A stretch of DNA of 64,000 nucleotides from Cyclobacteriaceae bacterium (GTDB taxonomy: Bacteria; Bacteroidota; Bacteroidia; Cytophagales; Cyclobacteriaceae), in assembly GCA_016787645.1 (NCBI GenBank), contig JAEUUF010000002.1, positions 62,001-126,000 on the forward strand. Reading direction: 5' to 3'. Positions 25,298-35,059 of the stretch are shown here, one piece after another. Below the pieces are notes generated by a model. It saw only the letters and a list, made by a program, of their open reading frames with translations. It made no database searches and was not told where the DNA came from. The translations under genes were made by a program, and so were the position numbers. How positions within the stretch are numbered: position 1 is the first letter of the stretch; each line of letters opens with the position of its first letter.

Positions 25298-26221
25298 ATG
25301 ACCTACCATCAACCTGTCATGCTGAAAGAGTGCCTCGAGGGGCTTAACGTAGACCCGGAAGGGACGTATGTCGATGTCACCTTCGGGGGTGGCGGACACA
25401 GCATGGCGATCCTGGAGCAGCTGAAGGGCGGTCGGCTCATCAGCATGGACCAGGATGAAGACGCAGCGAAGGAAGCACAGAAAATAGCGCATCGTTCTTT
25501 TACATTTTGTCAGGCGAATTTCCGGTACATGAAGCAGTACCTGAAACTCCACGGAGTCACCCGGGTAAACGGCATTCTCGCCGACCTGGGAGTCTCTTCC
25601 CACCAGATTGACTCACCCGAGCGAGGTTTTTCTACCCGGTTTTCCGGTCCACTGGATATGCGAATGGACACCTCCTCAAAATTGACAGCGGCCACTGTTG
25701 TTAACACATACCCCGAAGAAAAACTTCACAAAATCTTCGGAATGTATGGTGAGTTGAAAAACGCGCGCACGGCAGCCGCGGCTGTGGTTAGGGTCCGGAC
25801 CTCCCGGAAATTGGTAACGACCCAAGACCTCAAGGAGTCGCTGGGGCCGATAGCCCCCCGTGGAAAAGAAAATAAATACTTCGCCCAGGTGTTTCAGGCG
25901 CTTCGCATCGAAGTGAACGAAGAGATGCAAGCACTTGAAGATTTTTTGCACCAGAGCGAAGTGATCACGCCAGGCGGAAGGCTGGTGGTGATGAGCTATC
26001 ACAGCCTGGAAGACCGGATGGTAAAGAACTACCTCGCCACCGGTAAGGTGTTCGGTGAACAGGAGAAGGACTTCTACGGAAACGTCGTCAGGCCCTTCGA
26101 CCCGGTGAACCGCCGGCCCATTGAGGCGACGCCGGAGGAAATTGAACAAAATGGAAGAGCACGAAGCGCAAAGTTGAGAATAGGAGAAAGAAGGAAGCAG
26201 GAACCCAAAGACAAGAGTTAG
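25298..26221 (+). CDS. rsmH: 16S rRNA (cytosine(1402)-N(4))-methyltransferase RsmH
   Basis: RsmH (formerly MraW) methylates N4 of C1402 in 16S rRNA using S-adenosylmethionine. The 307-residue product begins TYHQPVMLKECLEGLNVDPEGTYVDVTFGGGGHSMAILEQL, which includes the SAM-binding glycine-rich loop. It also has the DLGVSSHQIDSPERGFSTRFSGPLDMRMD signature. I use ATG 25298; an earlier ATG at 25274 overlaps the mraZ stop and would add 8 residues. The basic C-terminal tail (RARSAKLRIGERRKQEPKDKS) is typical. Confidence 0.95.
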   Translation: MTYHQPVMLKECLEGLNVDPEGTYVDVTFGGGGHSMAILEQLKGGRLISMDQDEDAAKEAQKIAHRSFTFCQANFRYMKQYLKLHGVTRVNGILADLGVSSHQIDSPERGFSTRFSGPLDMRMDTSSKLTAATVVNTYPEEKLHKIFGMYGELKNARTAAAAVVRVRTSRKLVTTQDLKESLGPIAPRGKENKYFAQVFQALRIEVNEEMQALEDFLHQSEVITPGGRLVVMSYHSLEDRMVKNYLATGKVFGEQEKDFYGNVVRPFDPVNRRPIEATPEEIEQNGRARSAKLRIGERRKQEPKDKS

Positions 26222-26241
26222 AAGACAGACGTAAGAAGAGC

Positions 26242-26637
26242 ATGGCAGAGAACAAATTTCGAATCGAACCTGAACGTGGCGTTAACCAGCCGCGCGAGAA
26301 GTCATCGGCAGGTGGGCCTACGTTGTTCTCCGGCATTGAGCGCCGGCTGAAACTGGAAAACTATTTCGAAGAAGGTTTCCCGGTTCAATACCTCCCGAAA
26401 ATCCTGTTCATCATGCTGCTGGGGCTACTTTACATCAGCAACACCCATTATGCAGAAAAGACTGTCCGCCGTATCGACCAGGTACAATCGGATGTCGAGG
26501 ATCTGCGCGCGGATTACACTACCCTGAAGTCTGATCTCATGTTTGCCAGCAAGCAGAGTGAAGTAGCCCGGAAAGTGAAGTCGTTGGGCCTGAAAGAAAG
26601 CCTCAATCCTCCTACCAAAGTCGTTGTCGAAGAGTGA
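26242..26637 (+). CDS. ftsL: FtsL-like cell division protein
   Basis: The 131-residue single-pass membrane protein has a cytoplasmic N-terminus of about 50 residues, one membrane helix (about 51-67, LPKILFIMLLGLLYISN) and a periplasmic coiled coil (about 72-115). The segment YAEKTVRRIDQVQSDVEDLRADYTTLKSDLM is typical of the Bacteroidota FtsL-like family. In the divisome FtsL works with FtsB and FtsQ to activate FtsW-FtsI. Position between rsmH and ftsI supports the call; sequence similarity to E. coli FtsL is too low to judge by eye. Its stop overlaps the ftsI GTG (GTGA). Confidence 0.88.
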   Translation: MAENKFRIEPERGVNQPREKSSAGGPTLFSGIERRLKLENYFEEGFPVQYLPKILFIMLLGLLYISNTHYAEKTVRRIDQVQSDVEDLRADYTTLKSDLMFASKQSEVARKVKSLGLKESLNPPTKVVVEE

Positions 26638-28724
26638 ATATCAAGAAGTCCATATTGATCCGTGTCCGCATTGCCTTCCTGGCCGTGGTGGTCTTTGCGA
26701 TCAGCGTCGGCGCCAAGGTGGGACACATCCAGTTTGTCGAAGGCGAGAAGTGGATAAAGATGGGTAGCGAAATTTCCTTTGACTATAAGAAGGTAAAAGC
26801 CACCCGCGGCAACATTTTCTCGGACAACGGAAGCCTGCTGGCTACGTCCCTGCCTTTTTACAAAGTCGCCATGGATCCTACCCTGGCCAAGGAGGAAATA
26901 TTCCGGGAGGGAATCGATTCCCTTTCGCTCCTGCTATCCCGGTATTACAAGGATCGTTCGGCGACAGATTACAAACGGATGATCCGTGACGCCCGCCTGG
27001 GCAATAAGCAATACCTCGTTGTCAACCGCAAGCAAATCAACTACCAGGCAAAAAAGGAAATGTCGACTTGGCCTATCTTCCGTGAAGGACGTCTGCGTGG
27101 AGGAGTGCTTTTTGAAAAGATCGATGTTCGCTACCGTCCGTTCAGTCACCTCAGCCGGCGCACGATCGGTTTTGTCAATGAAAATGGCAATGGAGCCGGA
27201 CTGGAATACAGCTTTGAGAAAGCCCTTGGTGGACAAGATGGTGAAGCGCTCTTTCAGAAAATTGCTGGAGGAACCTGGAAGCCGGTCTTTGACGCCAATA
27301 ACATCAAGTCGATCGATGGCCTGGACATCCAGACTACGCTCGATATCAACCTGCAGGATGTAGCTGAAACGGCGCTCTACGACGCGATGAAGGGTCATGA
27401 TGCCGATGAAGGCACGGTCGTGGTCATGGAGGTGAAGTCGGGAGAAATCAAAGCGATCTCCAACCTGAGCAGTGATGGTCATGGTGATTATGTGGAAAAA
27501 TTCAACCACGCGATAGGTGGTTCATTTGAGCCGGGATCAACCTACAAGCTCGTGACCATGATGGCCTTGCTGGAAGACACCGGCGTCCAGCTGAATGATA
27601 AAATTGAAACGGGTAATGGTGAATATTTCTTTTACAACCGCAAAGTACGCGACCATGACGAAGGCGGATATGGTACCATAACCGTTCAGCGGGCTTTTGA
27701 AGTTTCCTCCAACATTGCCATGGCCAAACTGGCCGACAAGCATTTCGGACTCAAACCGGAGAAGTTTGTCGAGTACGCCGACCGCCTCCACTTGTCGAAG
27801 CCCCTGGGCCTGCAGATTACTGGTGAATCTTCACCGAAAATTCCGCGCCCGAAAGACAAGGACTGGAGCGGTATTTCCCTGCCCTGGATGTCCTACGGCT
27901 ATGGGTTTGAGATGAGCCCCATGCACACACTCGCTTTATATAATGCGGTGGCTAACGATGGCAAAATGATCAAGCCGATCATTGTAAAGCGTATCATGAA
28001 AGCGGATGAAGTGGTGGAAGAATTTGACGCCGAGGTACTGAATTCAAAAATCTGCTCGAAGCGCACGCTCAATCAATTGAAACTGCTCCTGGAGAGTGTG
28101 GTAGACCAGGGAACCGCCAGCAACCTGAAGAATGCCCACTACCGGATTGCCGGCAAGACCGGGACAGCCCAAATCCTTGAGAAAGGAAAGTACACCAAGA
28201 AATATGTGACCAGTTTTGTGGGCTATTTCCCCGCGCATGAGCCTAAGTACTCGGCCATTGTGTTGGTGAAAAATCCGCGCGGTATCTACCAGTATGGCAA
28301 CAGTGTCGCAGGCCCCGTGTTCAAACGGATCGCGGATAATATTTATTCCCGCGACTTGCAGCTTCACCAGGCCATGGAAAAGAAATCCGTCGGTGAGCCC
28401 GGCGTTTTCCCTACGATTCGTGCCGGACGCCAGGAGGAATTGGTGATGCTCTGCAATGAATTAGGAGTATCAAACCACTCTACTACGGATGAGGAGTGGA
28501 TCAAGGCAGTTAAAAACGGAAACTCGGTAGTGTGGCGTAAAAACCAGGTGATCAAGGGCCTCGTGCCGGATGTGCAGGGAATGACCCTTCGCGACGCGAT
28601 CTACTTGCTGGAAAAGAACGGCCTCCGCGTTTCCGTCCAGGGAAGGGGCCGCGTGTCCGAGCAATCGCTTTCGCCGGGCACCCGCATTTCAAAAGGGGCA
28701 AGAATCTATCTCCAACTCAGCTGA
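26634..28724 (+). CDS. ftsI: Septal transpeptidase FtsI (penicillin-binding protein with PASTA domain)
   Basis: This class B penicillin-binding protein cross-links septal peptidoglycan. The 696-residue product starts at GTG 26634 and has a membrane helix at about 10-27. A dimerisation domain includes TRGNIFSDNGSLLATS, and the transpeptidase domain has catalytic Ser302 in STYK (302-305), SSN (358-360) and KTG (508-510). A C-terminal PASTA domain (about 632-696, VPDVQGMTLRDAIYLLEKNGLRV) may bind the cell wall, as in other Bacteroidota FtsI. It overlaps ftsL and shares bases with the murE start. Confidence 0.95.
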   Translation: MNIKKSILIRVRIAFLAVVVFAISVGAKVGHIQFVEGEKWIKMGSEISFDYKKVKATRGNIFSDNGSLLATSLPFYKVAMDPTLAKEEIFREGIDSLSLLLSRYYKDRSATDYKRMIRDARLGNKQYLVVNRKQINYQAKKEMSTWPIFREGRLRGGVLFEKIDVRYRPFSHLSRRTIGFVNENGNGAGLEYSFEKALGGQDGEALFQKIAGGTWKPVFDANNIKSIDGLDIQTTLDINLQDVAETALYDAMKGHDADEGTVVVMEVKSGEIKAISNLSSDGHGDYVEKFNHAIGGSFEPGSTYKLVTMMALLEDTGVQLNDKIETGNGEYFFYNRKVRDHDEGGYGTITVQRAFEVSSNIAMAKLADKHFGLKPEKFVEYADRLHLSKPLGLQITGESSPKIPRPKDKDWSGISLPWMSYGYGFEMSPMHTLALYNAVANDGKMIKPIIVKRIMKADEVVEEFDAEVLNSKICSKRTLNQLKLLLESVVDQGTASNLKNAHYRIAGKTGTAQILEKGKYTKKYVTSFVGYFPAHEPKYSAIVLVKNPRGIYQYGNSVAGPVFKRIADNIYSRDLQLHQAMEKKSVGEPGVFPTIRAGRQEELVMLCNELGVSNHSTTDEEWIKAVKNGNSVVWRKNQVIKGLVPDVQGMTLRDAIYLLEKNGLRVSVQGRGRVSEQSLSPGTRISKGARIYLQLS

Positions 28725-30187
28725 TGGCACAGGTAAGCGACATACTCTATAATGTACGCATCACTTCTACGGTGGGGGATATGAACCTGGAAGTGAAGGG
28801 GGTGGCTTTTGACTCCCGCAAAGTGGAAGCCGGATTTCTCTTCGTCGCCGTGAAAGGCACGCAGGCGGATGGCCATGCTTTCATCGACAAAGCCATTACC
28901 CTTGGAGCGAGTGTGGTGGTATGCAATCAATTGCCGGAGAGCATCAACAACAGCATTACTTACATCACTGTAAAAGATACGACGCTGGCCCTCGGCGTCA
29001 TCTGCGCCAATTTTTATGGCAACCCGTCGAAGAAACTGACCCTGGTGGGGGTTACAGGAACCAACGGCAAGACCACCGTGGCCACCCTGTTGTTTCAGCT
29101 CTTCACCGCCATGGGCAAGAAGTGCGGTTTGCTTTCCACGGTCGAGAATCGCATCGTGGATGAGGTGCTTCCTGCTACGCACACCACACCCGACCCGATC
29201 CAGATCAATGTATTGCTTTCCCAGATGCTGACCGCGGGTTGTACACACGCGTTCATGGAAGTAAGCAGCCATGCTTGTGCCCAGCATCGCATTGAAGGTT
29301 TGCATTTTGTTGGGGCATTGTTCACCAACATCACCCACGATCATCTCGACTATCACCACACGTTTGAGAGTTACATCCGCGCCAAGAAGCTATTCTTTGA
29401 CGGCCTTTCTTCGGATGCCTTTGCACTTATCAATGTGGATGACAAGCGGGGCATGGTCATGCTTCAGAATACCAAGGCGAAGAAAAAAACCTACGGGATC
29501 AAGAAAATGGCCGATTACCGAACGAAGGTGGTCACCAACTCGCTGGACGGTCTTGAATTGGTCTTCGATAACCGCAATGTTTGGTTCCGGCTCATCGGCG
29601 ATTTTAACGCCTACAACCTGCTGGCGGTATACTCAGCGGCCGTGCTGCTCGGTGAAGATGCGGAAGAAGTACTCCTGCGCCTATCCTCCCTTACCGGGGC
29701 GGTAGGTCGCTTTGAGCGTGTACTTCCCGGATCGAAGTTCACCGTCATCGTTGACTACGCCCATACCCCCGATGCCCTCAAGAATGTGCTGGAGACAATC
29801 ACCAACTTCCGGTCGGGCACCGAACAAGTCATTACGGTAGTAGGATGTGGCGGTAACCGTGACCGGACCAAGCGCCCCTTGATGGCGGCCATTGCATGCA
29901 AGTATTCCACCAAAGTGATTTTCACATCAGATAATCCACGGGATGAGGATCCCAAGGAAATTATCAAAGAGATGCAACAAGGGGTAGGTCCGAGTGACGC
30001 GAAGAAAACCCTGGTAATGGTTGACCGTGAAGAAGCGATCAAGACGGCTTGCATGCTGGCCAAGGAAAAGGATATCATCCTGGTGGCTGGAAAAGGACAC
30101 GAGACCTACCAGGAAGTAAAAGGAGTCAAACGGCCGTTTGATGATCGTGAAGTGGTTCATCGTATGCTTAAGATGTTTGCGAACTGA
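28724..30187 (+). CDS. murE: UDP-N-acetylmuramoyl-L-alanyl-D-glutamate--2,6-diaminopimelate ligase
   Basis: MurE adds the third amino acid to the peptidoglycan stem peptide. The 487-residue protein has the ATP-binding TGTNGKTT at 111-118. The specificity motif DNPR at 403-406 indicates meso-diaminopimelate rather than lysine. Other markers are [15 protein letters not shown] and [14 protein letters not shown]. Its ATG overlaps the ftsI stop (TGATG) and its last base is the first of mraY, so the genes are translationally coupled. Confidence 0.96.
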   Translation: MAQVSDILYNVRITSTVGDMNLEVKGVAFDSRKVEAGFLFVAVKGTQADGHAFIDKAITLGASVVVCNQLPESINNSITYITVKDTTLALGVICANFYGNPSKKLTLVGVTGTNGKTTVATLLFQLFTAMGKKCGLLSTVENRIVDEVLPATHTTPDPIQINVLLSQMLTAGCTHAFMEVSSHACAQHRIEGLHFVGALFTNITHDHLDYHHTFESYIRAKKLFFDGLSSDAFALINVDDKRGMVMLQNTKAKKKTYGIKKMADYRTKVVTNSLDGLELVFDNRNVWFRLIGDFNAYNLLAVYSAAVLLGEDAEEVLLRLSSLTGAVGRFERVLPGSKFTVIVDYAHTPDALKNVLETITNFRSGTEQVITVVGCGGNRDRTKRPLMAAIACKYSTKVIFTSDNPRDEDPKEIIKEMQQGVGPSDAKKTLVMVDREEAIKTACMLAKEKDIILVAGKGHETYQEVKGVKRPFDDREVVHRMLKMFAN

Positions 30188-31413
30188 TGCTGTACTATTT
30201 TTTCACCTATATCGACCAACAGTTTAACTTCCCCGGCGCAGGTGTATTTCAATACATTTCTTTCCGCGCCGGGGCAGCAGCAGTTTTGTCTTTGTTGATC
30301 ACCATCACGTTCGGTGAGAAACTCATTGGATTCCTCCGCAAGAAGCAGGTGGGTGAAGATATCCGCGACCTGGGTTTAGATGGGCAGCTGCAAAAAAAAG
30401 GAACACCCACGATGGGAGGACTCATCATCCTGGGCGGCATATTGATTCCAACACTATTGTTCGCGAAACTGGATAATGTATATATCCTGCTGCTCACACT
30501 GACGACCATCGGCCTTGGACTGATTGGCTTCCTGGATGATTACATCAAAGTCTTCAAAAAGAACAAGGAAGGCCTGGCCGGTCGATTCAAAATTGTGGGA
30601 CAGGTGACCATCGGGCTGATTGTTGGTCTCACATTATACTTCAATGAAGGTGTTGTGATCGGGGAGAAAGTAACTACGGAGCGGGCCATTGAAGCTTCAT
30701 TAACGGTGCCGGCTGATCAAGCGCCCACGATGAAGCACGTGCGCTCGACCAAGACGACGGTTCCATTTGTCAAGAACAATGAACTCGACTACAGCCGTAT
30801 TCTGCCGTTTGTGGATGAGCATTACACCTGGATTGTCTATTGCCTGGTGGTAGTCCTGATCGTCACGGCGGTATCCAACGGCGCCAACATCACAGATGGT
30901 ATCGATGGGCTGGCCGCCGGCACGTGTGCCATCATTGGGTTGACGCTGGCCATTTTCGCATACCTGTCGGGTCGTGTGGACTTCAGCGCCTACCTCAACA
31001 TCATGTACATCCCGAACCTGGGAGAGTTGGTAATCTTTTGCACAGCATTCGTAGGCGCCTGCCTTGGGTTCCTCTGGTACAATGCTTTCCCGGCCCAGGT
31101 CTTCATGGGCGATACCGGCAGTTTGTCCCTGGGTGGAATCATCGCCGTGGTGGCCCTTGCTGTCCGGAAAGAGCTCATGATTCCACTGCTCTGTGGCATT
31201 CTCCTGGTGGAAAATCTTTCCGTCATCATGCAGGTGTCCTATTTCAAGTATACCCGCAGCAAATATGGAGAAGGGCGCCGCATCTTCCTGATGTCACCGT
31301 TGCACCATCATTATCAAAAAAAGAATATCCACGAGGCGAAGATTGTCACACGGTTCTGGATTGTGGGAATCCTGCTGGCCATTCTCACCCTGGCAACCCT
31401 GAAACTCCGGTAA
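30187..31413 (+). CDS. mraY: Phospho-N-acetylmuramoyl-pentapeptide-transferase
   Basis: MraY transfers phospho-MurNAc-pentapeptide to undecaprenyl phosphate, giving lipid I. The 408-residue polytopic protein shows [13 protein letters not shown], the catalytic-region [32 protein letters not shown] and [12 protein letters not shown], and the [19 protein letters not shown] motif near the end. It is longer than the usual 360 residues because of an insertion at about 160-215 (between the NEGVVIGEK and [10 protein letters not shown] segments); such an insertion is common in Bacteroidota. Confidence 0.96.
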   Translation: MLYYFFTYIDQQFNFPGAGVFQYISFRAGAAAVLSLLITITFGEKLIGFLRKKQVGEDIRDLGLDGQLQKKGTPTMGGLIILGGILIPTLLFAKLDNVYILLLTLTTIGLGLIGFLDDYIKVFKKNKEGLAGRFKIVGQVTIGLIVGLTLYFNEGVVIGEKVTTERAIEASLTVPADQAPTMKHVRSTKTTVPFVKNNELDYSRILPFVDEHYTWIVYCLVVVLIVTAVSNGANITDGIDGLAAGTCAIIGLTLAIFAYLSGRVDFSAYLNIMYIPNLGELVIFCTAFVGACLGFLWYNAFPAQVFMGDTGSLSLGGIIAVVALAVRKELMIPLLCGILLVENLSVIMQVSYFKYTRSKYGEGRRIFLMSPLHHHYQKKNIHEAKIVTRFWIVGILLAILTLATLKLR

Positions 31414-31414
31414 C

Positions 31415-32779
31415 ATGAGTGAACGCATTGTCATATTGGGCGGAGGCGAAAGTGGAACAGGCGCGGCGATTTTGGCCAAAGCGAAGGGATTCGATGTCTT
31501 CGTTTCTGACCAGGGCCCGCTGAAGGATAATTACCGAAAGGACTTGACGGATCACGCCATTGAGTTTGAAGAAGGCGGTCATACTGAAGAGAAGATTCTT
31601 ACGGCAAACCTCATTATCAAGAGCCCGGGCATTCCGAAGAAGGCGGAAATCGTGAAGAAAGCCAAGGGCAAAAAAATCCTGGTCATCGATGAAATTGAAT
31701 TTGCCTGCCGCTATCTGAGGGGAAAGATCATCGCCATCACTGGAACGAATGGCAAAACGACTACCACCCTGCTTACTTACCATCTCCTCAAGACCGCAGG
31801 ATTCAACGTCGCGCTGGCCGGTAATGTGGGTGAAAGCCTGGCCCGAAAGGTGGCTGCCGCCGACTACGACTGGTATGTGTTGGAGATCAGCAGCTTCCAG
31901 TTGGATGGAACCAAGAAATTTCATCCGCACATCGGTGTATTGCTCAACATCACGCCCGATCACCTGGACCGCTATGACAATAAGATGGCCAATTATGTCA
32001 ACAGCAAGTTCAAGTTGATCAAGAACATGACGTCGAGGGACTACTTCGTGTATTTCGTCGATGATAAGGTTTCGGGGGAGGAAGCCAGGCACCGATCCAC
32101 AGAAGCCTACCGTGTAGAGATTTCGTTGGATCATGAGGCCATTACTTCGGCGCACTTCGACGGTAAGAAGATGGTCTTCCAGTTTGGCAAGAAATCGTTC
32201 AAGATTGCCCAGTCAGACACGACACTCAAAGGCGTGCATAACCTGGTGAATACCATGGCCGCAGTTTCTGCCGCTTACCTGGCTAAAGTTCCGGATGCCC
32301 TGATCCGGGAGGGACTCAAGACGTTCAAGAACGCCCCTCATCGGCTGGAAAGCATTGCCACCATTGGCGGTGTAGAATTTGTCAACGACTCAAAAGCCAC
32401 CAACGTGGATTCGGTGATCTATGCGCTGGGAAGTTATGAGAATCCATTGATCTGGATCGCCGGCGGCATCGACAAAGGCAACGATTACAACCTCATCAAA
32501 GACGAGGTTAAGAAAAAAGTAAAGACGCTGATCTGCCTGGGCAAGGATAATGAAAAACTGAAGAAGTTTTTCGGTCCGCTGGTGCCTCGTGTGGTAGAAA
32601 CACAGGATGTAAAGTCGCTGGTACGCTTGGCGCTGGAGGAAGCAAAAGCGGGAGATGTAGTGCTCCTTTCCCCCGCATGTGCCAGTTTCGATTTATTCAA
32701 AAACTACGGAGACCGGGGTGATCAGTTCCGTGCTGCGGTTCTTCAATTGAAAGCGGAAAAAGAAAAAGTTAACGCCTGA
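31415..32779 (+). CDS. murD: UDP-N-acetylmuramoylalanine--D-glutamate ligase
   Basis: MurD adds D-glutamate to UDP-MurNAc-L-Ala. The 454-residue protein has the three Mur-ligase domains: an N-terminal Rossmann-like part (RIVILGGGESGTGAAILAKAKG), the ATP-binding [19 protein letters not shown], and a C-terminal domain with HRLESIATIGGVEFVNDSKATNVDSVIYAL. LLSPACASFDLFKNYGDRGDQF is the usual C-terminal signature. It starts 1 bp after mraY. Confidence 0.96.
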   Translation: MSERIVILGGGESGTGAAILAKAKGFDVFVSDQGPLKDNYRKDLTDHAIEFEEGGHTEEKILTANLIIKSPGIPKKAEIVKKAKGKKILVIDEIEFACRYLRGKIIAITGTNGKTTTTLLTYHLLKTAGFNVALAGNVGESLARKVAAADYDWYVLEISSFQLDGTKKFHPHIGVLLNITPDHLDRYDNKMANYVNSKFKLIKNMTSRDYFVYFVDDKVSGEEARHRSTEAYRVEISLDHEAITSAHFDGKKMVFQFGKKSFKIAQSDTTLKGVHNLVNTMAAVSAAYLAKVPDALIREGLKTFKNAPHRLESIATIGGVEFVNDSKATNVDSVIYALGSYENPLIWIAGGIDKGNDYNLIKDEVKKKVKTLICLGKDNEKLKKFFGPLVPRVVETQDVKSLVRLALEEAKAGDVVLLSPACASFDLFKNYGDRGDQFRAAVLQLKAEKEKVNA

Positions 32780-32783
32780 GCAT

Positions 32784-33953
32784 ATGAAAAAGGTCAAGGA
32801 ATGGGCGGACAATAATTTGCAGGGTGACCCGGTCATCTGGGCAGTGGTGTTTGCCTTGTCGATGATCAGCATCCTGGTGGTGTACAGCTCGATTGGCACA
32901 CTCGCCTATAAGCGCACCGTGGCACCCGAGATGTATCTCGTGAAGCACACCTTCATGGTATTCCTTGGACTCGGCGCCATGTGGATCGGTCACAAGATAG
33001 ACTACCGCTACTATTCCCGGCTTTCCAGGCTGGCACTGTGGGTAAGTGTTCCTTTGCTGGTATACACCTTCACCAATGGTACCACCATCAATGATGCAGC
33101 GCGGTGGATCACCCTTCCCATCATCAATACTTCCTTCCAGCCCTCCGACTTTGCCAGCCTTGCGCTGATCATCAACCTGGCGAGTATGTTGTCTAAGAAA
33201 CAGCAGAATATCGATGACATCAAGGAATCACTTATTCCTATGCTGATCTGGTGCGGTGTGATATGTGGATTGATCGCACTCACCAATCTTTCTACAGCCA
33301 TCCTGTTATTCGCGACCTGTATGCTGGTCATGTTTATCGGACGTGTGCCGGTGAAGTACCTGGCCATGCTGGTGTTGATCGGATTATTGGCGGGCGCTGT
33401 AGCCCTGAAGTTTGGTGTACGTGGGGAGACGGCGAAGAATCGTATCCTCAGTTTCATCAACGGCTCTGAGCTTCCCTTCCAGGCAAAGCACGCGAGAATC
33501 GCCGTAGCTACCGGGGGCATCTTCGGCAAAGGCCCGGGCAACAGTGACCAGCGCAATATTCTACCCCACCCGTACTCGGATTTTGTGTATGCCATCGTGA
33601 TCGAAGAGTATGGAATGGTCGGAGGGGTAGTGGTGTTGCTGTTGTACCTCATCCTGCTCCACCGTGGCATGAAGGCGGCATACAATTCAGAGCGAGCGTT
33701 CGGCGGCCTGCTTTCTGCAGGATTGAGTTTTGACCTGGTGTGCCAGGCTATGGTCAATATGGGTGTGGTGGTCGGACTGGGCCCCATCACCGGTCAGCCG
33801 CTTCCTTTAGTCAGTATGGGCGGAACGGCTATGCTGTTCACCGGCTTGTCGGTAGGAATCATCCTGAGCGTGAGCCGTGGTGAACAAGAGGAAAATTGGG
33901 GACAGGCGGGGAGTGGTGACGAATCCAAAAACATTGAAGCCAAGGCAGCGTGA
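32784..33953 (+). CDS. ftsW: Peptidoglycan glycosyltransferase FtsW
   Basis: FtsW polymerises lipid II at the septum together with FtsI. The 389-residue SEDS-family protein has about ten hydrophobic helices and family segments QPSDFASLALIINLA, PHPYSDFVYAIVIEEYGMVGG and GQPLPLVSMGGTAMLFTGLSVGIILSVSR. The C-terminal tail of about 25 residues is polar. Its stop codon overlaps the GTG start of murG (GTGA). Confidence 0.95.
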   Translation: MKKVKEWADNNLQGDPVIWAVVFALSMISILVVYSSIGTLAYKRTVAPEMYLVKHTFMVFLGLGAMWIGHKIDYRYYSRLSRLALWVSVPLLVYTFTNGTTINDAARWITLPIINTSFQPSDFASLALIINLASMLSKKQQNIDDIKESLIPMLIWCGVICGLIALTNLSTAILLFATCMLVMFIGRVPVKYLAMLVLIGLLAGAVALKFGVRGETAKNRILSFINGSELPFQAKHARIAVATGGIFGKGPGNSDQRNILPHPYSDFVYAIVIEEYGMVGGVVVLLLYLILLHRGMKAAYNSERAFGGLLSAGLSFDLVCQAMVNMGVVVGLGPITGQPLPLVSMGGTAMLFTGLSVGIILSVSRGEQEENWGQAGSGDESKNIEAKAA

Positions 33954-35059
33954 GTGCAACGCAACCATATCGCCTGATCATCAGCGGTGGAGGAACCGGT
34001 GGCCATGTATTTCCTGCGATTGCCATTGCCAATGCCTTCCGTGAACGGCATCCTGACGCTGAAATCCTATTTGTGGGCGCCTTGGGGAAAATGGAAATGA
34101 CACGTGTACCGGAGGCGGGCTACAAGATCATGGGATTATGGATCGCGGGGTTGCAGCGAAAGTTGACGTGGTCAAACCTGATGTTCCCTGTTAAACTGAT
34201 AGCCAGCCTTTGGAAGGCTCGCCAGATTGTAAGGAATTTCCGTCCACACGTGGCGATCGGCACCGGCGGATATGCGAGTGGCCCGTTGATGTTGGCAGCA
34301 ACCCGGATGGGAATCCCCGCATTGCTCCAGGAGCAGAACTCGTATGCGGGCCTTACCAACAAGCAGCTCGCGGCCAAAGTCCAGCGCATCTGCGTGGCGT
34401 ATCCCGGAATGGAAGCTTATTTCCCTCAAGAGAAAATTGTCATGACCGGCAACCCGGTCCGCAAAGACATTCTCGATGTCACCAGCAAACGACCGGAGGC
34501 GCTAAAGCATTTTGGTTTCTCGGATAATAGCCAGACCCTGCTGGTTCTCGGTGGCAGTGGTGGCGCACGCACCATTAATGAAAGTGTTCTTGCTGGCCTC
34601 GATCAGTTGATCTCCTCCAACATCCAGGTGATCTGGCAAACCGGAAAGGTTTATTTCGAGAGCGTAAAAGCACAAGTAGCTGACAAAGACTTGCGCCGTG
34701 TGCGACTGTATGACTTCCTGCGGGAAATGGACCTGGCTTATGCGGCTGCGAATGTGGTGGTCTCGCGCGCTGGGGCGTTGTCCATCTCGGAGTTGTGCCT
34801 CACGCGCAAACCGTCAGTCCTCGTGCCGTCGCCCAACGTGGCCGAAGATCACCAAACGCGGAACGCGATGGCTCTTGTCAAGGAAGAGGCGGCCAGCATG
34901 ATTGCTGACAAGGATGCGAAGACCATGTTGACTAAAGAGGTGATCTCCCTGTTGAATGATACGGCGCGTTGCCAGCGACTGAGTGAACGAATCGGAACCC
35001 TGGGCAGGCCTCGTGCTGCGGAGGAAATTGTAACTGAAATCGAAAAACTGTTAGTGTGA
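33950..35059 (+). CDS. murG: UDP-N-acetylglucosamine--lipid I GlcNAc transferase
   Basis: MurG makes lipid II from lipid I on the inner face of the membrane. The 369-residue GT-B enzyme starts at GTG 33950. It carries the N-terminal glycine-rich loop ISGGGTGGHVFPAIAIANAF, and also GTGGYASGPLMLAA, LLVLGGSGGARTINE and the donor-binding VVSRAGALSISELCLTRKPSVLVPSPNVAEDHQTRNA. Start and stop both overlap neighbours by 4 bp. Confidence 0.96.
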   Translation: MSATQPYRLIISGGGTGGHVFPAIAIANAFRERHPDAEILFVGALGKMEMTRVPEAGYKIMGLWIAGLQRKLTWSNLMFPVKLIASLWKARQIVRNFRPHVAIGTGGYASGPLMLAATRMGIPALLQEQNSYAGLTNKQLAAKVQRICVAYPGMEAYFPQEKIVMTGNPVRKDILDVTSKRPEALKHFGFSDNSQTLLVLGGSGGARTINESVLAGLDQLISSNIQVIWQTGKVYFESVKAQVADKDLRRVRLYDFLREMDLAYAAANVVVSRAGALSISELCLTRKPSVLVPSPNVAEDHQTRNAMALVKEEAASMIADKDAKTMLTKEVISLLNDTARCQRLSERIGTLGRPRAAEEIVTEIEKLLV